A stretch of DNA of 64,000 bases from Leptidea sinapis (lineage: Eukaryota > Arthropoda > Insecta > Lepidoptera > Pieridae), in assembly GCF_905404315.1 (NCBI RefSeq), contig NC_066268.1:16530001-16594000 (forward strand), written 5' to 3'. The position numbers and the translations under genes are program-made. The notes under the pieces are model-generated. The model had not been told where the DNA came from, ran no database searches, and saw only the letters and a program-made list of their open reading frames with translations. Position 1 is the first letter of the stretch; each line of letters starts with the position of its first letter. Of this stretch, positions 10,891-21,254 are shown in pieces.

Positions 10891-11284
10891 CAGGAGATCT
10901 CCTGCCATTCACGTCGACCTTCTGACTTCTATTGTTTTAAGTTTTTGTACCTGAAGGCTTTTAAAAAGAAAAGAAAAAAGGGCAGTTTCATATGAAGACG
11001 CGCATACTTGGATAAAATGGTAGCGTAACTAAGGACTTCCACGACATTTTTGTAGTTAATTCTGAGTTTAGCTATGGAGAGAATGGTGAAAGTAAAAGCA
11101 CAATATAGAGCGAATCTGTATGGAAGTGATGGTAAGAGTCGAGCTCCGATCATTCAAGGATCAGATCAAAGATTGGTGCACAGAAAACGTCTAGTACATC
11201 TTCAGTGGGCCATAGAAATTAGAAATTTGTAGAAGTGACAGAGCTGCGTTAAACAAATCCTAGACAATCATTAAGAGAAAATTT

Positions 11285-11665
11285 TATGTTCGTAAGCGCA
11301 TTAACGAGGTTAACACGAGGAACAAACATAAACTTGTTGTGCCTACTACTCGGTTAAGTCGAGTTAGTATGTCTTTTATTGGGCGATGTATACATGTACA
11401 AAACAAATATGTTACCAAATTCAATAGAATTGTTAAGAAACGTTTGTGTGGTCAAGGTTACTTTATTTTCTTAATCATACCGCAGACTGGGAATGAAGCG
11501 GACACCCTCAGGCCATTTAATTATAAATGTTTATTGTATGATACTACATATATTGTAGCTAAATTAAGGAAAAAATAATCCCGATGAGTTTCTTGTACCC
11601 GTTCTTCTCATATCTTAGGTGGCTTATTTCGAATGGGTGGAAGCTTTTTGACGTTCAATAAAATT
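11285..11665 (+). pseudogene. LINE 3' end (same family as 9957-10890)
   Basis: Reads NTRNKHKLVVPTTRLSRVSMSFIGRCIHVQNK, then IVKKRLCGQGYF, and ends with the shared 3' region AGTTTCTTGTACCCGTTCTTCTCATATC and AATGGGTGG...TTTTGACGTTCAATA. It is 5'-truncated, as is usual for LINE insertions. Confidence 0.7.
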
Positions 11666-11669
11666 TTAA

Positions 11670-12415
11670 TTTAAATAAAATATGACAATCATTTTTGGCT
11701 ATGAGATTCTTTAATTTAATTTAATCGTATTGCCGATATTTTTCCCACCATTGCTGCAAATGTCCCCCTAGAATGTAATATCTGGTGTTGCGAGCGTACG
11801 TATGCAGTGGTTCCGCAATCAATTACTACCTAAAACAATTATTATTCTATTACATTCTTATTTAGGTACATTTCTATTATTAGGGTAAAATAGATCGTAT
11901 TTGTTTAAGTCTGATGTGAAAAAAAAATACATTATGAATATGTCTATACATATTTTGTCTAAAATATATGGATTATTACAATTACACGATATTGTTAGAG
12001 TCCAAATACCTAAATTGGAGAATTTGTTACAACAGTAACCGGCCAGTGAGCACAGATAATGATGTATGCTGGCATTATTAAATGTATTATTATATAAACC
12101 GCTCTATACGGAGGGCACAATAGCTTTACGTAATTCTTAATATGTTAAGTAATGTGATTTGTTTATGCGGGGAAATAATAATCTTTGAACGGGACGTATC
12201 AAAAAAAGACCTATACTTTTGAAGGGTCTCCGTTGAGTGTGTGAAGGTTTGCGTGTTAGGTCCACGCTTGTTTTAGGAATGTTTGAATACCTTTTAAAAA
12301 CAATAATATTATGTATTCTTGATTTGTTTAGTATATTCCGACTTGTTTGGTAGATTTTGTTCATTTCTTAATTTCGTTAGATCATTCTATGGTCGTTTGT
12401 TTTATAATTTTATAT
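11670..12415. other. AT-rich non-coding stretch
   Basis: No gene or element recognised. Confidence 0.55.
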
Positions 12416-12418
12416 AAC

Positions 12419-12735
12419 TACTAGTTGACCCGGAAACGTTGTTCTGCCATATAAATTATTTTTAGTTTAATTTCGGCCGTTTTTTCTCCGACTTCCATTT
12501 AAAAAGAAACGAACACGAAAAAGTCTCTCAGTTATGAAATGAGAGTACTGATTATTCGCAACAGAATTTCAAAACCGGTTCAGAAGATCCAGAGATTACC
12601 AATATATTTTTTTTATCAATATTTCAATCTTTCTATATTATGTAATTCGGAAGAGAGAAAAATCCAATCAATTAAATATCATAAAAATCGGTCCTGCTGT
12701 TCTCCAGTTATGTGTTCGAACAACTATATAGTGTA
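12419..12735 (-). repeat. Helitron-like or MITE terminal fragment
   Basis: On the minus strand the sequence ends in ...CGGGTCAACTAGTAG. The other Helitron-like copies at 44.4 and 53.0 kb end ...GGGTCAGCTAGT on the plus strand. CTAGT-type 3' ends suit Helitrons. The body contains AAAATCGGTCC and ACCGGTTCAGAAGATCC, phrases of dispersed non-autonomous repeats. No transposase is present. Confidence 0.45.
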
Positions 12736-13186
12736 ATGTGTGTAATTTATTAAAAGTATTATTTATTATGATCTGAACAATAGGTATTATAAACGCTATA
12801 GTTTGTAAGAATAGATAAGTACGAATGAATATCATAATTGATGGTAATGCAAAAGTAATAGGTAGCTACTGCAAAACTCTCCAATAAACTATGATAAAAT
12901 TTTTTTTTGGTCAGCTAAAAACATGGCATGCCCAAATGTATGCCTGATACCTTTAAGGTTTGACCCTGCTATTTGTTGATAGTAATTGAAAATGCAACTT
13001 TTAATTGAACTGCAGGCGTTCAAAATTAACAAATCCCCCACCCGCAGTCGTCCAACAGCCTGCGCACCCGTCCCATACGCACGCCACCGGACCACAACAT
13101 ATTATCGCGTTGTTGTTTATCGTAATGGTCATAACTATTCAAATATTATTGTTATTATTATAAAGGGTACTCACGATATATATTTT

Positions 13187-14022
13187 ATATATTTGATGCC
13201 GATATTTCGATCCAATTGCATGAATCGTGGTCACGGCGGAACTGCGCTGGCAGCGAGAAACACTTGACACATTGACACTTGACACTATTAGTACACCAAT
13301 CTGTCCACTTGGCGACTAGTTCGTTTTGGTCTTTGATTCCCTAATTCACGATACACACTACTGACGACGTCCATACTTCCGGATCTTTTTATTGCATTCG
13401 TACTGCTGAGAGACGGGATTCCACTTTTGCGCTAGTCTAAAACCATCCTCCCTATTTTAATTGTTAGGTTGCATTTTAATTTCTATAGCTTCTCTAAACA
13501 AGCCGCGGGATGTATTGGCGTAGAAAGTGATCGGCTATTGCAGGTTTTTAGGATCGTTATTTTTAAATGCGCTGATGTGTTCGTTAATGCGTTGTGAAAT
13601 AGCTCGTTTTGTCTTTCCGATATATGAGCTTCCGCAGCTGCAGTCAACGCAATAGCCGAAAACTTGCTACATATAATTATACATACATCCCGCGGCTTGT
13701 TAGAGAAGCTATAGAAATTAAAAAGCATCCTAACAATTTTAATAGGGATCCTCCCCAGGGTTTCAGGCTAGCGCAAACGTGGAATCCCGTGGTCTCTATG
13801 TGCAGTACGAATGAAATAATAAGATCCGGAAGTATGGACGTCGTCAGTAGTATGTGTCGTGAGTTAGGGAATCAAAGACCAAAACGAACTAGGTGCCAAG
13901 TGGACAGATTGATGTACTATTAGTGTCAAGTGTCAATGTGTCAAGTGTTTCTCGCTGCCAGCGCAGTTCCGCCGTGACCACGATTCATGCAATTGGATTG
14001 AAATATCGGCATCAAATATATA
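13187..14022. mobile_element. Penelope-like element fragment with large inverted arms
   Basis: About 320-340 bases at 13187-13512 reappear as their reverse complement at 13680-14022 with some substitutions and small indels. The outer edges match: ATTTGATGCCGATATTTC on the left and its complement on the right. The spacer and left arm on the minus strand encode a GIY-YIG endonuclease fragment. Penelope-like elements often carry inverted or partly tandem terminal repeats (family knowledge). The reverse transcriptase part was not found here. Confidence 0.7.
13330..13665 (-). pseudogene. GIY-YIG endonuclease C-terminal part of a Penelope-like retroelement (broken)
   Basis: Minus-strand reading from about 13660 gives CVDCSCGSSYIGKTKRAISQ, RINEHISAFKNND, a frame break, then the downstream RLxREAIEIK region and GFRLAQKWNPV. 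The YIGKT box and the following Arg-rich helix are typical of the GIY-YIG domain at the C-terminus of Penelope-like polyproteins, which nicks target DNA. A one-base difference and in-frame stops break it. The second copy on the plus strand (13680-13925) retains only the last part, REAIEIKKHPNNFNRD...GFRLAQTWNPV. Confidence 0.7.
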
Positions 14023-14029
14023 ATATATA

Positions 14030-14298
14030 TATAATAGATGACGACCGATTCGCAGAACTGCCAAATATATCGTACATAAAATTTATCATACTACAATCAA
14101 TAATCATTATATTCGATTGCCACCTTGCAGCTCTATTGCGTATCTGTGGATGGAATAGGATAATAAATAAATAAATAAAATAAATAGATTCTCAGACCTA
14201 CCCAATATGCACACAAAATTTCATGAGAATCGGTCAAGCGGTTTCGGAGGAGTTTAACTACAAACACCGCGACACGAAAATTTTATATATTAGATTAT
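14030..14298 (-). repeat. Helitron-like non-autonomous element, minus strand
   Basis: The reverse complement starts TCTAATATATAAAATTTTCG and continues with TTAAACTCCTCCGAAACC, GCTTGACCGATTCTCATGAAA and GGTAGGTCTGAGAATC, matching the plus-strand copies at 44.4 and 53.0 kb. Its inner end abuts the Penelope arm, so it may have been interrupted by it. Confidence 0.6.
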
Positions 14299-14689
14299 AA
14301 TATTTGTAACTCCTACAATTTTTGTACCGCACGCATGAATAGCTCGTATACACTTATCGTATTATTTTGGATAATTCACACTTTATCTTTATAAATTATG
14401 CCTATGTGTTATTCGTGTAAGCAATATTATTGTAAAGTTTCATTAAAATCTATTCAGCAATTTTTTTTTTCTAAAAGAGTATCAAACATACATCCATACG
14501 TCCAATTTTCACATTTTTAATATTAGTAGGAAATAGGATTTCAAATACATTTTGGCATGCGTTATCAGCTTAAAAGGTAGGGCATTGAGTTAAGACCTTT
14601 GTAACTTAGCATAGTTATAAGTGTAGTATTGTAATGACCATTGATGAATTTAAAAAAAAAATAAAAAATTTAGATATGGAACATGTAAT

Positions 14690-15300
14690 TTTTATATGAA
14701 TATTCATTTTGGTGCCAATCTGTGTGAAATATAATTATGATATTTAAATGGAGTAGGATAAAGACAATCGAATTGCTGTGATAGCATTACACAGTAGGAA
14801 TACAGCTAAATGAAATTTTTGAAACTGAAAACATTATTAAAACTTAAAAGGCTATTGATAGATACAGTGAAACGTTTGATTGTGACAGGAAAAGATCTGG
14901 TGGTACATGTACGTGATATTCTTTTTTAAAAGCCAATCAAAGCAGTGAAGGAAAGATTTAAAAAATATATTATTCAAAAATAGAAGGATAATCTCGAGAT
15001 ATGCAGATACTTGGAGCTAAAAAAAGAGCTTAATGAAATCGTTTAACTGTTAAATTAAAAATGAAGAGTAATCAAGTTAAAACAACTATCAACTCAAAGC
15101 GTGTATCATACAAATTCGATTATTGAGAAAGTGGTTTAGCCTCTTAATTCCATCTTCCATTACTAAGAACGGTAATTTGCCGAGCCTGAGCCACAAGAGC
15201 GTGGTTGGAAACAAACGTTTCTGACATCATCAGAGCTGAAGACTGACCAGTTCGAATTTTAATTCGTTGGTTTATGATTTTTGGTCAGTTTAAGAGAGTT
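14690..15300 (+). pseudogene. mariner-like transposase, heavily decayed
   Basis: Patches match the mariner copy at 27.3 kb. They are TGGAGTAGGATAAAGACAAT, then CGAATTGCTGTGAT and ATTACACAGTAGG (start of the transposase), and GAGCCACAAGAGCGTGGTTG, then GAAACAAACGTTTCTGACATC and ATCAGAGCTGAAGACTGACC (the LETNV..IRAED block before the last catalytic Asp). Everything between is full of stops. Confidence 0.6.
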
Positions 15301-15309
15301 TAAGACATG

Positions 15310-16895
15310 TTTGATTGGCATATCGATGCAATAGATTGGCAGTGAAGAGTTTCTTATTCAGGCTGTGCTTGTGGAAATTGATAACATGTGAAGGATTAAA
15401 TTAAGGTCAGCGGGGGGAACATTATTTATGAGTTTAATTATGCGTATTGCTAGAGTAATAATTTTTTATGGAATATTTTCTGTGCATTTAGCCTTAATAA
15501 TTGTTTCTGTGTAACAGCAAGACTTGATATATAATATAGATATGATAAAAAGGTTGGATTGACTTACCATCAAGTTAATTTCGTCTTAGTGCGTAGATAA
15601 CTCACATAATATCTGATTACTATCGACAACCGTGAATTAGTTCCATTATTCGTTAAATTATACCTAATGGTTTTCATCATCTAACTAAACTAGATGTTTA
15701 TTAGGACTAAAAGGAAAGCATACCAAATCGTCTAAGGACAAACTTCAAAAGTAACAAACTTCAAAAATATACACGTGAATTAAGAACCTGCCTTTTTTTG
15801 AAGTTGGTTGAAAATAGTAATAACGCCAGCTTGTGTTATAACACGCCGGCTACGTTATTCCGGAACCGAAATTACCTCATAAAACCTTCAAGCATAACAC
15901 TTGAAGTCTCTCCAGACTCTCCCTTCCAAGGTCTTCATCGAATTCGTTGACCTTTGGTATCAGATCAGCCACCTGCTCTTTTGCCCCATCTTATGTAATT
16001 AAAAATAATATTAAAGGGCAATTTATTTCAAAAGAAGGACACGGCGAAGGGCGCTGGTGTCGGACACGATTTGCGTCGGATCTCTGGCTTTATCTCATGT
16101 CCAAGCTAACTTCAGTTAGTGCTGGGGCTGCTTGTTTGACTGCTGAAGACGACAGTGAGTTGGATGTTTGTGCCGTTTGATGTCGAGACACTTCGCCCGT
16201 GGGGCCCAAAGGCGCGAAGAATATACAATATACTATATGCCTCAATAGGGCTACTGGTAAGCTAAGCGCAGTCAGCTATTCCGGTCAACGGGTAGGCTCA
16301 GCTATCGAACGAGAAAATGCTGCTAGTGCAATTCTTGGTATAACGTCCTTGTAGTGTTATATGTTAAGTGTTATAGTTCTTAATATTTTTTATCATATTT
16401 AATATTGTTTTGTTTTCAATAAAATTAGTTTTTATCTTTAAAGTTAATATTACGTAAAACTTATTGTGCTCGTTGTAAGGTGGACAAGTGAACTAGTGGC
16501 CCTCTGCAATGTCTATGATAACGAGTCAAATCAAATTCAAACTAATCCGGATTACACTTTGGGGCCAACCGCGATTTTGTAATTACTACTATTTAAAACT
16601 TACGTCAAATCACTGCACGTCTCATACTAAAGTAAATTTAAATTTTTACCGAGGCAGGCCCGCCTCTTATTACGTAGTATTTACATCCTCTTTGGTAAAG
16701 ATGGTGGTAATCGAATGATGCAGGTAGTGTGATGGTAATATTTAGAATCTTTCACAGGAAATTAGATAAATTATATCATCCGTTGTTACATTAAGTCGAA
16801 TCCGTTTTTGGGAACGCGACTGCTTCGGAGAGGCCCAAATTGGGATCACGAATTGGTAAATGGAAAATGTTTTTTGGCTTAGATAATTTTTACGT
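15310..16895. other. Non-coding stretch with a dispersed repeat motif
   Basis: No gene recognised. Around 15775-15815 the phrase GAATTAAGAACCTGCC...TTTTTGAAGTTGGTT recurs at 18993-19028 as GAATTGAGAACCTCC...AAGTCGGTT, a small dispersed repeat of unknown class. The frame at 15947-16180 has no recognisable domain. Confidence 0.5.
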
Positions 16896-16899
16896 CTCG

Positions 16900-17276
16900 A
16901 TGATCCCAAAATCGTTCTCTGCACCCTCGAGAACCTCGGACACGATATCCAAATTGCTGAAATAATAGTTAAGTGCGGCGGCTATCTTAGTTTCAAAAAT
17001 GATCACACAATCGTTCTCTGCACCCTCGAGAACCTCGGACACGATATCCATATTGCTGAAATCATAATTTTGTGCGGCGGCCATCTTGGATTTCAAAAAT
17101 GATTCCAAATTCGTTCTCTGCACCCTCGAGAACCTTGGATACGATACCCATATTGTTGAAATCATATTTTTGCGCAGCGGCCATCTTGGATTTCAAAAAT
17201 GATCCCAAATTAGTTCTCTGCACCTTCGAGAATCTCGGATACCATATCCATAATGTTGAAATCATAATTTTGCGCG
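16900..17276. repeat. 100-bp tandem repeat, about 3.7 copies
   Basis: The phrase GTTCTCTGCACC recurs at about 16914, 17013, 17113 and 17213, so the period is 99-100 bases. Each unit has CTCGAGAAC, CGATATCCATATTG, TGAAATCATAATT and GGCGGCCATCTTGGATTTC. Because 100 is not divisible by three, the apparent minus-strand proteins read different frames in successive units and are not genes. Confidence 0.93.
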
Positions 17277-17284
17277 TAATATAA

Positions 17285-17745
17285 CATTTCTCTCATACGT
17301 CGATAAAAAAGATTTACTTCAAAAATGCATAAAAAATATTATCACAGTAATTCCGTACTCTAGCACAACTGTAAGTTTTAAAAAATATTACGCGGTCCTT
17401 CTGGGTCGGCGGTGGTTGACCCGCATCGCTCGGTTCGTTCTCAGCCATGCCCGACGCCCGTGTCCATGCGTACCTATCGAATCTAACGTTCGCGCAATTT
17501 TTACCTAAAGTGTTGGGAAAACCTCGCCTTAAAATGATGTTGTATGCTTCGCCCTTTGAGCAAGTGATGATAGTGGTGGCTATATTTGTTAGAAAATAGA
17601 TCGTTGTGTTTCATTGAAATAGATATTGTTTTTAACGTATAGATAATTTAAACAAAGCAATGTCATGCTTCCTTTTGCTAAGAGTTGGAACTAAAATTCG
17701 ATGCATCGCTGAAACACTAAACGTTATGGTGTAGCGTGATTAATA
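17285..17745. other. Non-coding stretch
   Basis: No gene or repeat recognised. A GC-richer patch lies at 17395-17480. Confidence 0.5.
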
Positions 17746-17748
17746 TTG

Positions 17749-17890
17749 CGAATCTCGGTAGGTGCAGACATTTATATGATGAATATGGATGTTTGTTGCC
17801 GAGTAATGGATGTTTACATGTATTTATGTATGTATAAGTAAATGTATTGCTTAAAATATATCGTTGTCTTGTACCCATAGTAGTGTTATG
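17749..17890 (+). mobile_element. Partial copy of the tRNA-derived SINE
   Basis: Starts inside the tRNA-like head (CTCGGTAGGTGCAGAC), then ATTTATATGATGAATATGG and TTTATGTATGTATAAG, and reaches CGTTGTCTTGTACCCATAG. It lacks the A-box and the tail, so it is dead. It shows how the split copy at 4003/9864 once joined. Confidence 0.75.
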
Positions 17891-17949
17891 AATTAGTATT
17901 ACGACTCTTTGAGTATAACATAATAGATAATTTCACACTGTGTGTCATA

Positions 17950-18031
17950 GCGTTCATGGTCTAGCGGTATCAACGCTAGAATCGTGGAGCGATATACTGT
18001 CGTGCATCGTGGGTTTGAATCCTAGGTTCAT
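17950..18031 (+). repeat. tRNA-like sequence (pseudo-tRNA or SINE head)
   Basis: A-box TGGTCTAGCGG at 17957-17967 and a B-box-like GGTTTGAATCC at 18012-18022. TCTAGCG and CGCTAGA around the A-box can pair as a 7-bp stem. No convincing acceptor stem forms, so a functional tRNA is unlikely. It is unrelated to the SINE head at 4003. Confidence 0.5.
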
Positions 18032-18589
18032 TTTCGTTTTTAGTTTTTTTTTGTTTCTTTCTAGATTATTGGTTCATAACGAATGTCACGGTCGGTCATT
18101 GACATTAGCGATCAGCTGTGCAATAAAGTAGCACGTACCTTTGTAAGCGTCAATGTGACCTATATTATATGTCGTCATGGTTATAGTTTTGATATGGTAA
18201 TACAATAGTTTGTGCCATCAAAAATATTTATTAAAACACAAGGAAAGGGGTAAGTTGCACAGAATTTATATCTAATTGGGATAGAAGTTAGGCATATGCA
18301 TTTTTATCTGAAAATAATATTACTATTTTGTATTGTCCTAGCCTATGGAAATGCCCTTTTAATGAATACATAAGTACCCTGAGAGGTTGAGCAGCCGAGA
18401 GCTTGGGTTTTGGTAGAATTCCCTCCAACGTGGATAAAATTCTCCTGGCGTCCAGAGTAGTCTTAGTTAGTACTTAGCTATAGTTTAGTTTAAATATAAT
18501 TAGGTGTAATTAGGCTACAGTTGGTTGGAAGAAATATAAGTTCTTATTTACCAAAGGTGTGTCATTTACATAACAAAACCCGTAACAGT

Positions 18590-18930
18590 AGGTATAGGCC
18601 ATGCCTAGTTTGTGGCAAGATAATTTGTGTAAAATTGTGTTAATATTATTATTATTATTATTTATTATTAGACGGCAGTATTATCGTACAGTATTCTCGT
18701 CATCAAAGATGGAAGGTAACGGGACACGCGTCACGTAAGTGCCATGTTTCGTCCAACGTTCTTCATCGCAGCAACTTGTTGCTGTATCTTTTGTTTTTTT
18801 ATGGAAAAGAACAAACGAGTGTCCCACATTCTCTTGCAACACCAGTGGAATCACAGGAGCGTTGCCGGTCTTTAAGCAAGGTGCACGAGCTTTTTTGAAG
18901 GCACCCATGTCGTATCGTCCTCGGTTCGAA
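18590..18930. repeat. SINE tail (+) and LINE 3' end (-)
   Basis: 18590-18670 repeats the SINE tail (GGCAAGATAATTTGTGT followed by ATT repeats). About 18795-18930 on the minus strand is a LINE 3' terminus: CGATACGACATGGGTGCCTT, AAAGACCGGCAACGCTCC, TGTTGCAAGAGAATGTGGG and an A-run, as at 57.5-57.7 kb. Confidence 0.6.
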
Positions 18931-19210
18931 TCGAATCGGTTCACCCAGTCGAAAGTTTTGAGGTAACAAACATAAAAAAAAAACATACCGACGAATTGAG
19001 AACCTCCTCCTTTTTTAAAGTCGGTTACTAAAATATGAGCGTTTGTTCCCTTTTTATTTTAGATTACGCCACAAAAAGAACTCCTAAGTTGTTAAGTCGA
19101 GTTTCCTAGCAATATGTCTAATAAGACCCAAGCAGCAAGTTCCAAGCTATTTAGTTGTGAATTCATTGGAAATATTTTGAATAACAGAACTATTGTGAGT
19201 GGAAGTCCTA

Positions 19211-19277
19211 TCTTATTAAAATATATTATCTATCTTGGTCAGGTCTTATTAAAATATATTATCCTATCTTGGTCAGG
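19211..19277. repeat. Tandem duplication, 33/34-base unit, two copies
   Basis: TCTTATTAAAATATATTATC followed by TATCTTGGTCAGG is repeated at once at 19244, differing by one inserted C. Confidence 0.9.
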
Positions 19278-19289
19278 TATTCAGTGGGA

Positions 19290-20560
19290 TTTTATGTTGG
19301 AGCAATTCTTGTACAACATTTATAATATGTTCGTAACTACTCCTATTCGAAGCATCTTCAAAACACTTGATTTCCATTTCTACAATCTTACGCAACTCAC
19401 CCTGTGTTTAAGTTGTAGAAGAGCATTGAAAAAAAATATTAACCATTATTAGGATATTTTTCTTGTAATTCCGTGATTTATTCGAGACTTGAAACTGGTT
19501 CGATGAATGAAATAAATTTATAATATTTGCAGTTTCTGGAAACAATTCGCACTTTTTTATTATTATTTTATTTTATATATTTATTCGAAATTAATTTTCA
19601 ACAATATCACTAAAAACTGAACAATAATCGAATTTTTCCAATTTTTTAGATTTCCAATTAACAAAACATCGCATTTTTCCTTCACTTAAATTAAGAAAAT
19701 AAATTAAGAATGTAATAAAATAAAATAAATGGAAAGAAAAAATAAATAATGTAATAGAAATTCTATCGTCAGCGCTTGCGAGAAAAAACAAAAAAGCTTT
19801 AATGAGTTAAAAACTTTTACTACAATCATGTAGATATTACGCTCACATTATTTTATATCTCCTGTCAGATCATGTGTGGCGTTAATTGCCGTGAATATAA
19901 TATCAGAAGGTACTTTATGGTCAGGTTTTAATAATATTTCATATTTGGTGTGTCCCAGACAGCCTGCAGGCTACTATTGATTAGTCATCGGAGCTGTGGC
20001 CATCATTCATTCATGCCGTCCACACGTCACTCAGACATAGCGTGCTTTTTCGCTATTAGCCCTCCAAACGGAGGGTACATATTAGATACATCTCTGGCAG
20101 GAAGGAAGCCACGTTGCTTAATTGGCAACCGCGCCGGTTTGTATTTAGAGAATAGCAAATATGATAGTTCTACCACAATTATTGTAACAGCAAGAGTCGA
20201 GGTAATAGCGAAAATAACCTAAAGTGGCGATGCTTATTGTTGTGTTTCGCTGACATCTGCTAAGTGCTATCATTAGAGGATTGTTGGGATTGCCGTAGTG
20301 TAGCAGTGCTTTTGGAATGTTTGGTGATGCTTTTGTGAATGGTTTATACGTAATACGTGGCAGTACCATCATCTCAAAGATGATTGCAATAATATAAACA
20401 TATATTATAGCTAACAATACTAGTACGACCATATAGCTCGTTAGAAACATTTATTACTTATACTTCAGATAATTTACACGTCTAGATAGAAACTCTTGCT
20501 GATAGACAACTGATGAAAACCAAAGAGCAACACGGCCCTTTTGCTCTATGATGAAAACAG
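19290..20560. other. AT-rich non-coding stretch
   Basis: No recognisable gene or element. The frames at 19591-19791 and 20145-20450 (minus) are hydrophobic, AT-driven and unsupported. Confidence 0.5.
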
Positions 20561-20574
20561 GCCAGGTTTTTAAC

Positions 20575-20650
20575 TTTAGTGTGCGTGACAAGTTCTGACA
20601 CTCGCGATTTATATGTCACTTTGCGTTAGTGTGCGTCCATTGCTCAAAAA
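20575..20650 (+). repeat. Dispersed GTGTGCGTGAC...ACACTCGCG motif repeat
   Basis: Shared motif block also at 45490-45545, 58030-58095 (minus) and 62845-62895. Core: GTGTGCGTGACA, about 9 bases, then ACACTCGCG. Likely the end of an unclassified repeat. Confidence 0.5.
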
Positions 20651-21044
20651 AGAGATTAAATGTCAACCTCAATATTTTTCGACGTTTGCACAGCTGCCAT
20701 ATTCTATTTATACGTATAAATGATCTAAGACTACTATACTACAAATCTATAAGGTTGTTTGTCCAGTCACATCCCGTTATCCGTATTAGAACATGGGGTA
20801 CTTTAAAACAAAAAATATCATTCTCAGAGAATAATATACTTGTTGGCCAAAGTCATAAAACACGGGAGTGTCTGATCGCAGCCACAATCAACTAAATATA
20901 ACGTGAATATTATTTTAAAATTTTTTATAAATTTAAAATCTTAAAAATAAATTAATCTGTACTCTTTATTTACCCTCTCTGAAATGAGACATACTCTTTT
21001 TATTCCAGAAAAAGTTGGCAGAATATGTTCCGTCAGGGACGGAC

Positions 21045-21250
21045 TCACAGGTTCTAGATGTTTCCATGATGTTCCTTTGCTTGTCTCAGGCTGAGATCCA
21101 TAGAGCGAACTTTCCTCAGACTTTACTTAGCTGAGTTTAATCTTAGCACATAATCTTTGATTTCGTTTCTATAGTCATTTGACAGCTGATATTATGCTGA
21201 GCTTAAGCTAAGACAACCCAATGCAAAAGTGAAGTCATTCAGTGACCTGT
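21045..21250. repeat. MITE family A, copy 1
   Basis: Contains CAGACTTTACTTAGCTGAGT, TTTGATTTCGTTTCTATAGT and CATTTGACAGCTGATATTAT, then AACCCAATGCAAAAGTGA. Shared with 46400-46603 and 55740-56100. The ends of the complete copies are inverted relative to each other (rc of TTTTACGTAAGTAAAGTCT), which suggests a non-autonomous DNA transposon. Confidence 0.6.
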
Positions 21251-21254
21251 AAAA

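Noticed and set aside
16900..17276. Possible CRISPR array
   Set aside because: Units are contiguous without unique spacers and the host is eukaryotic; this is a plain tandem repeat.
16890..17284. Repeated MAAAQNYDFSNMDIVSEVLEGAEND-like proteins
   Set aside because: Produced by the 100-bp tandem repeat. The unit is not a multiple of three and the frame rotates, with no start or splice context.
17950..18031. Functional tRNA gene
   Set aside because: The D-region pairs but no acceptor stem was found; treated as a pseudo-tRNA or SINE head.
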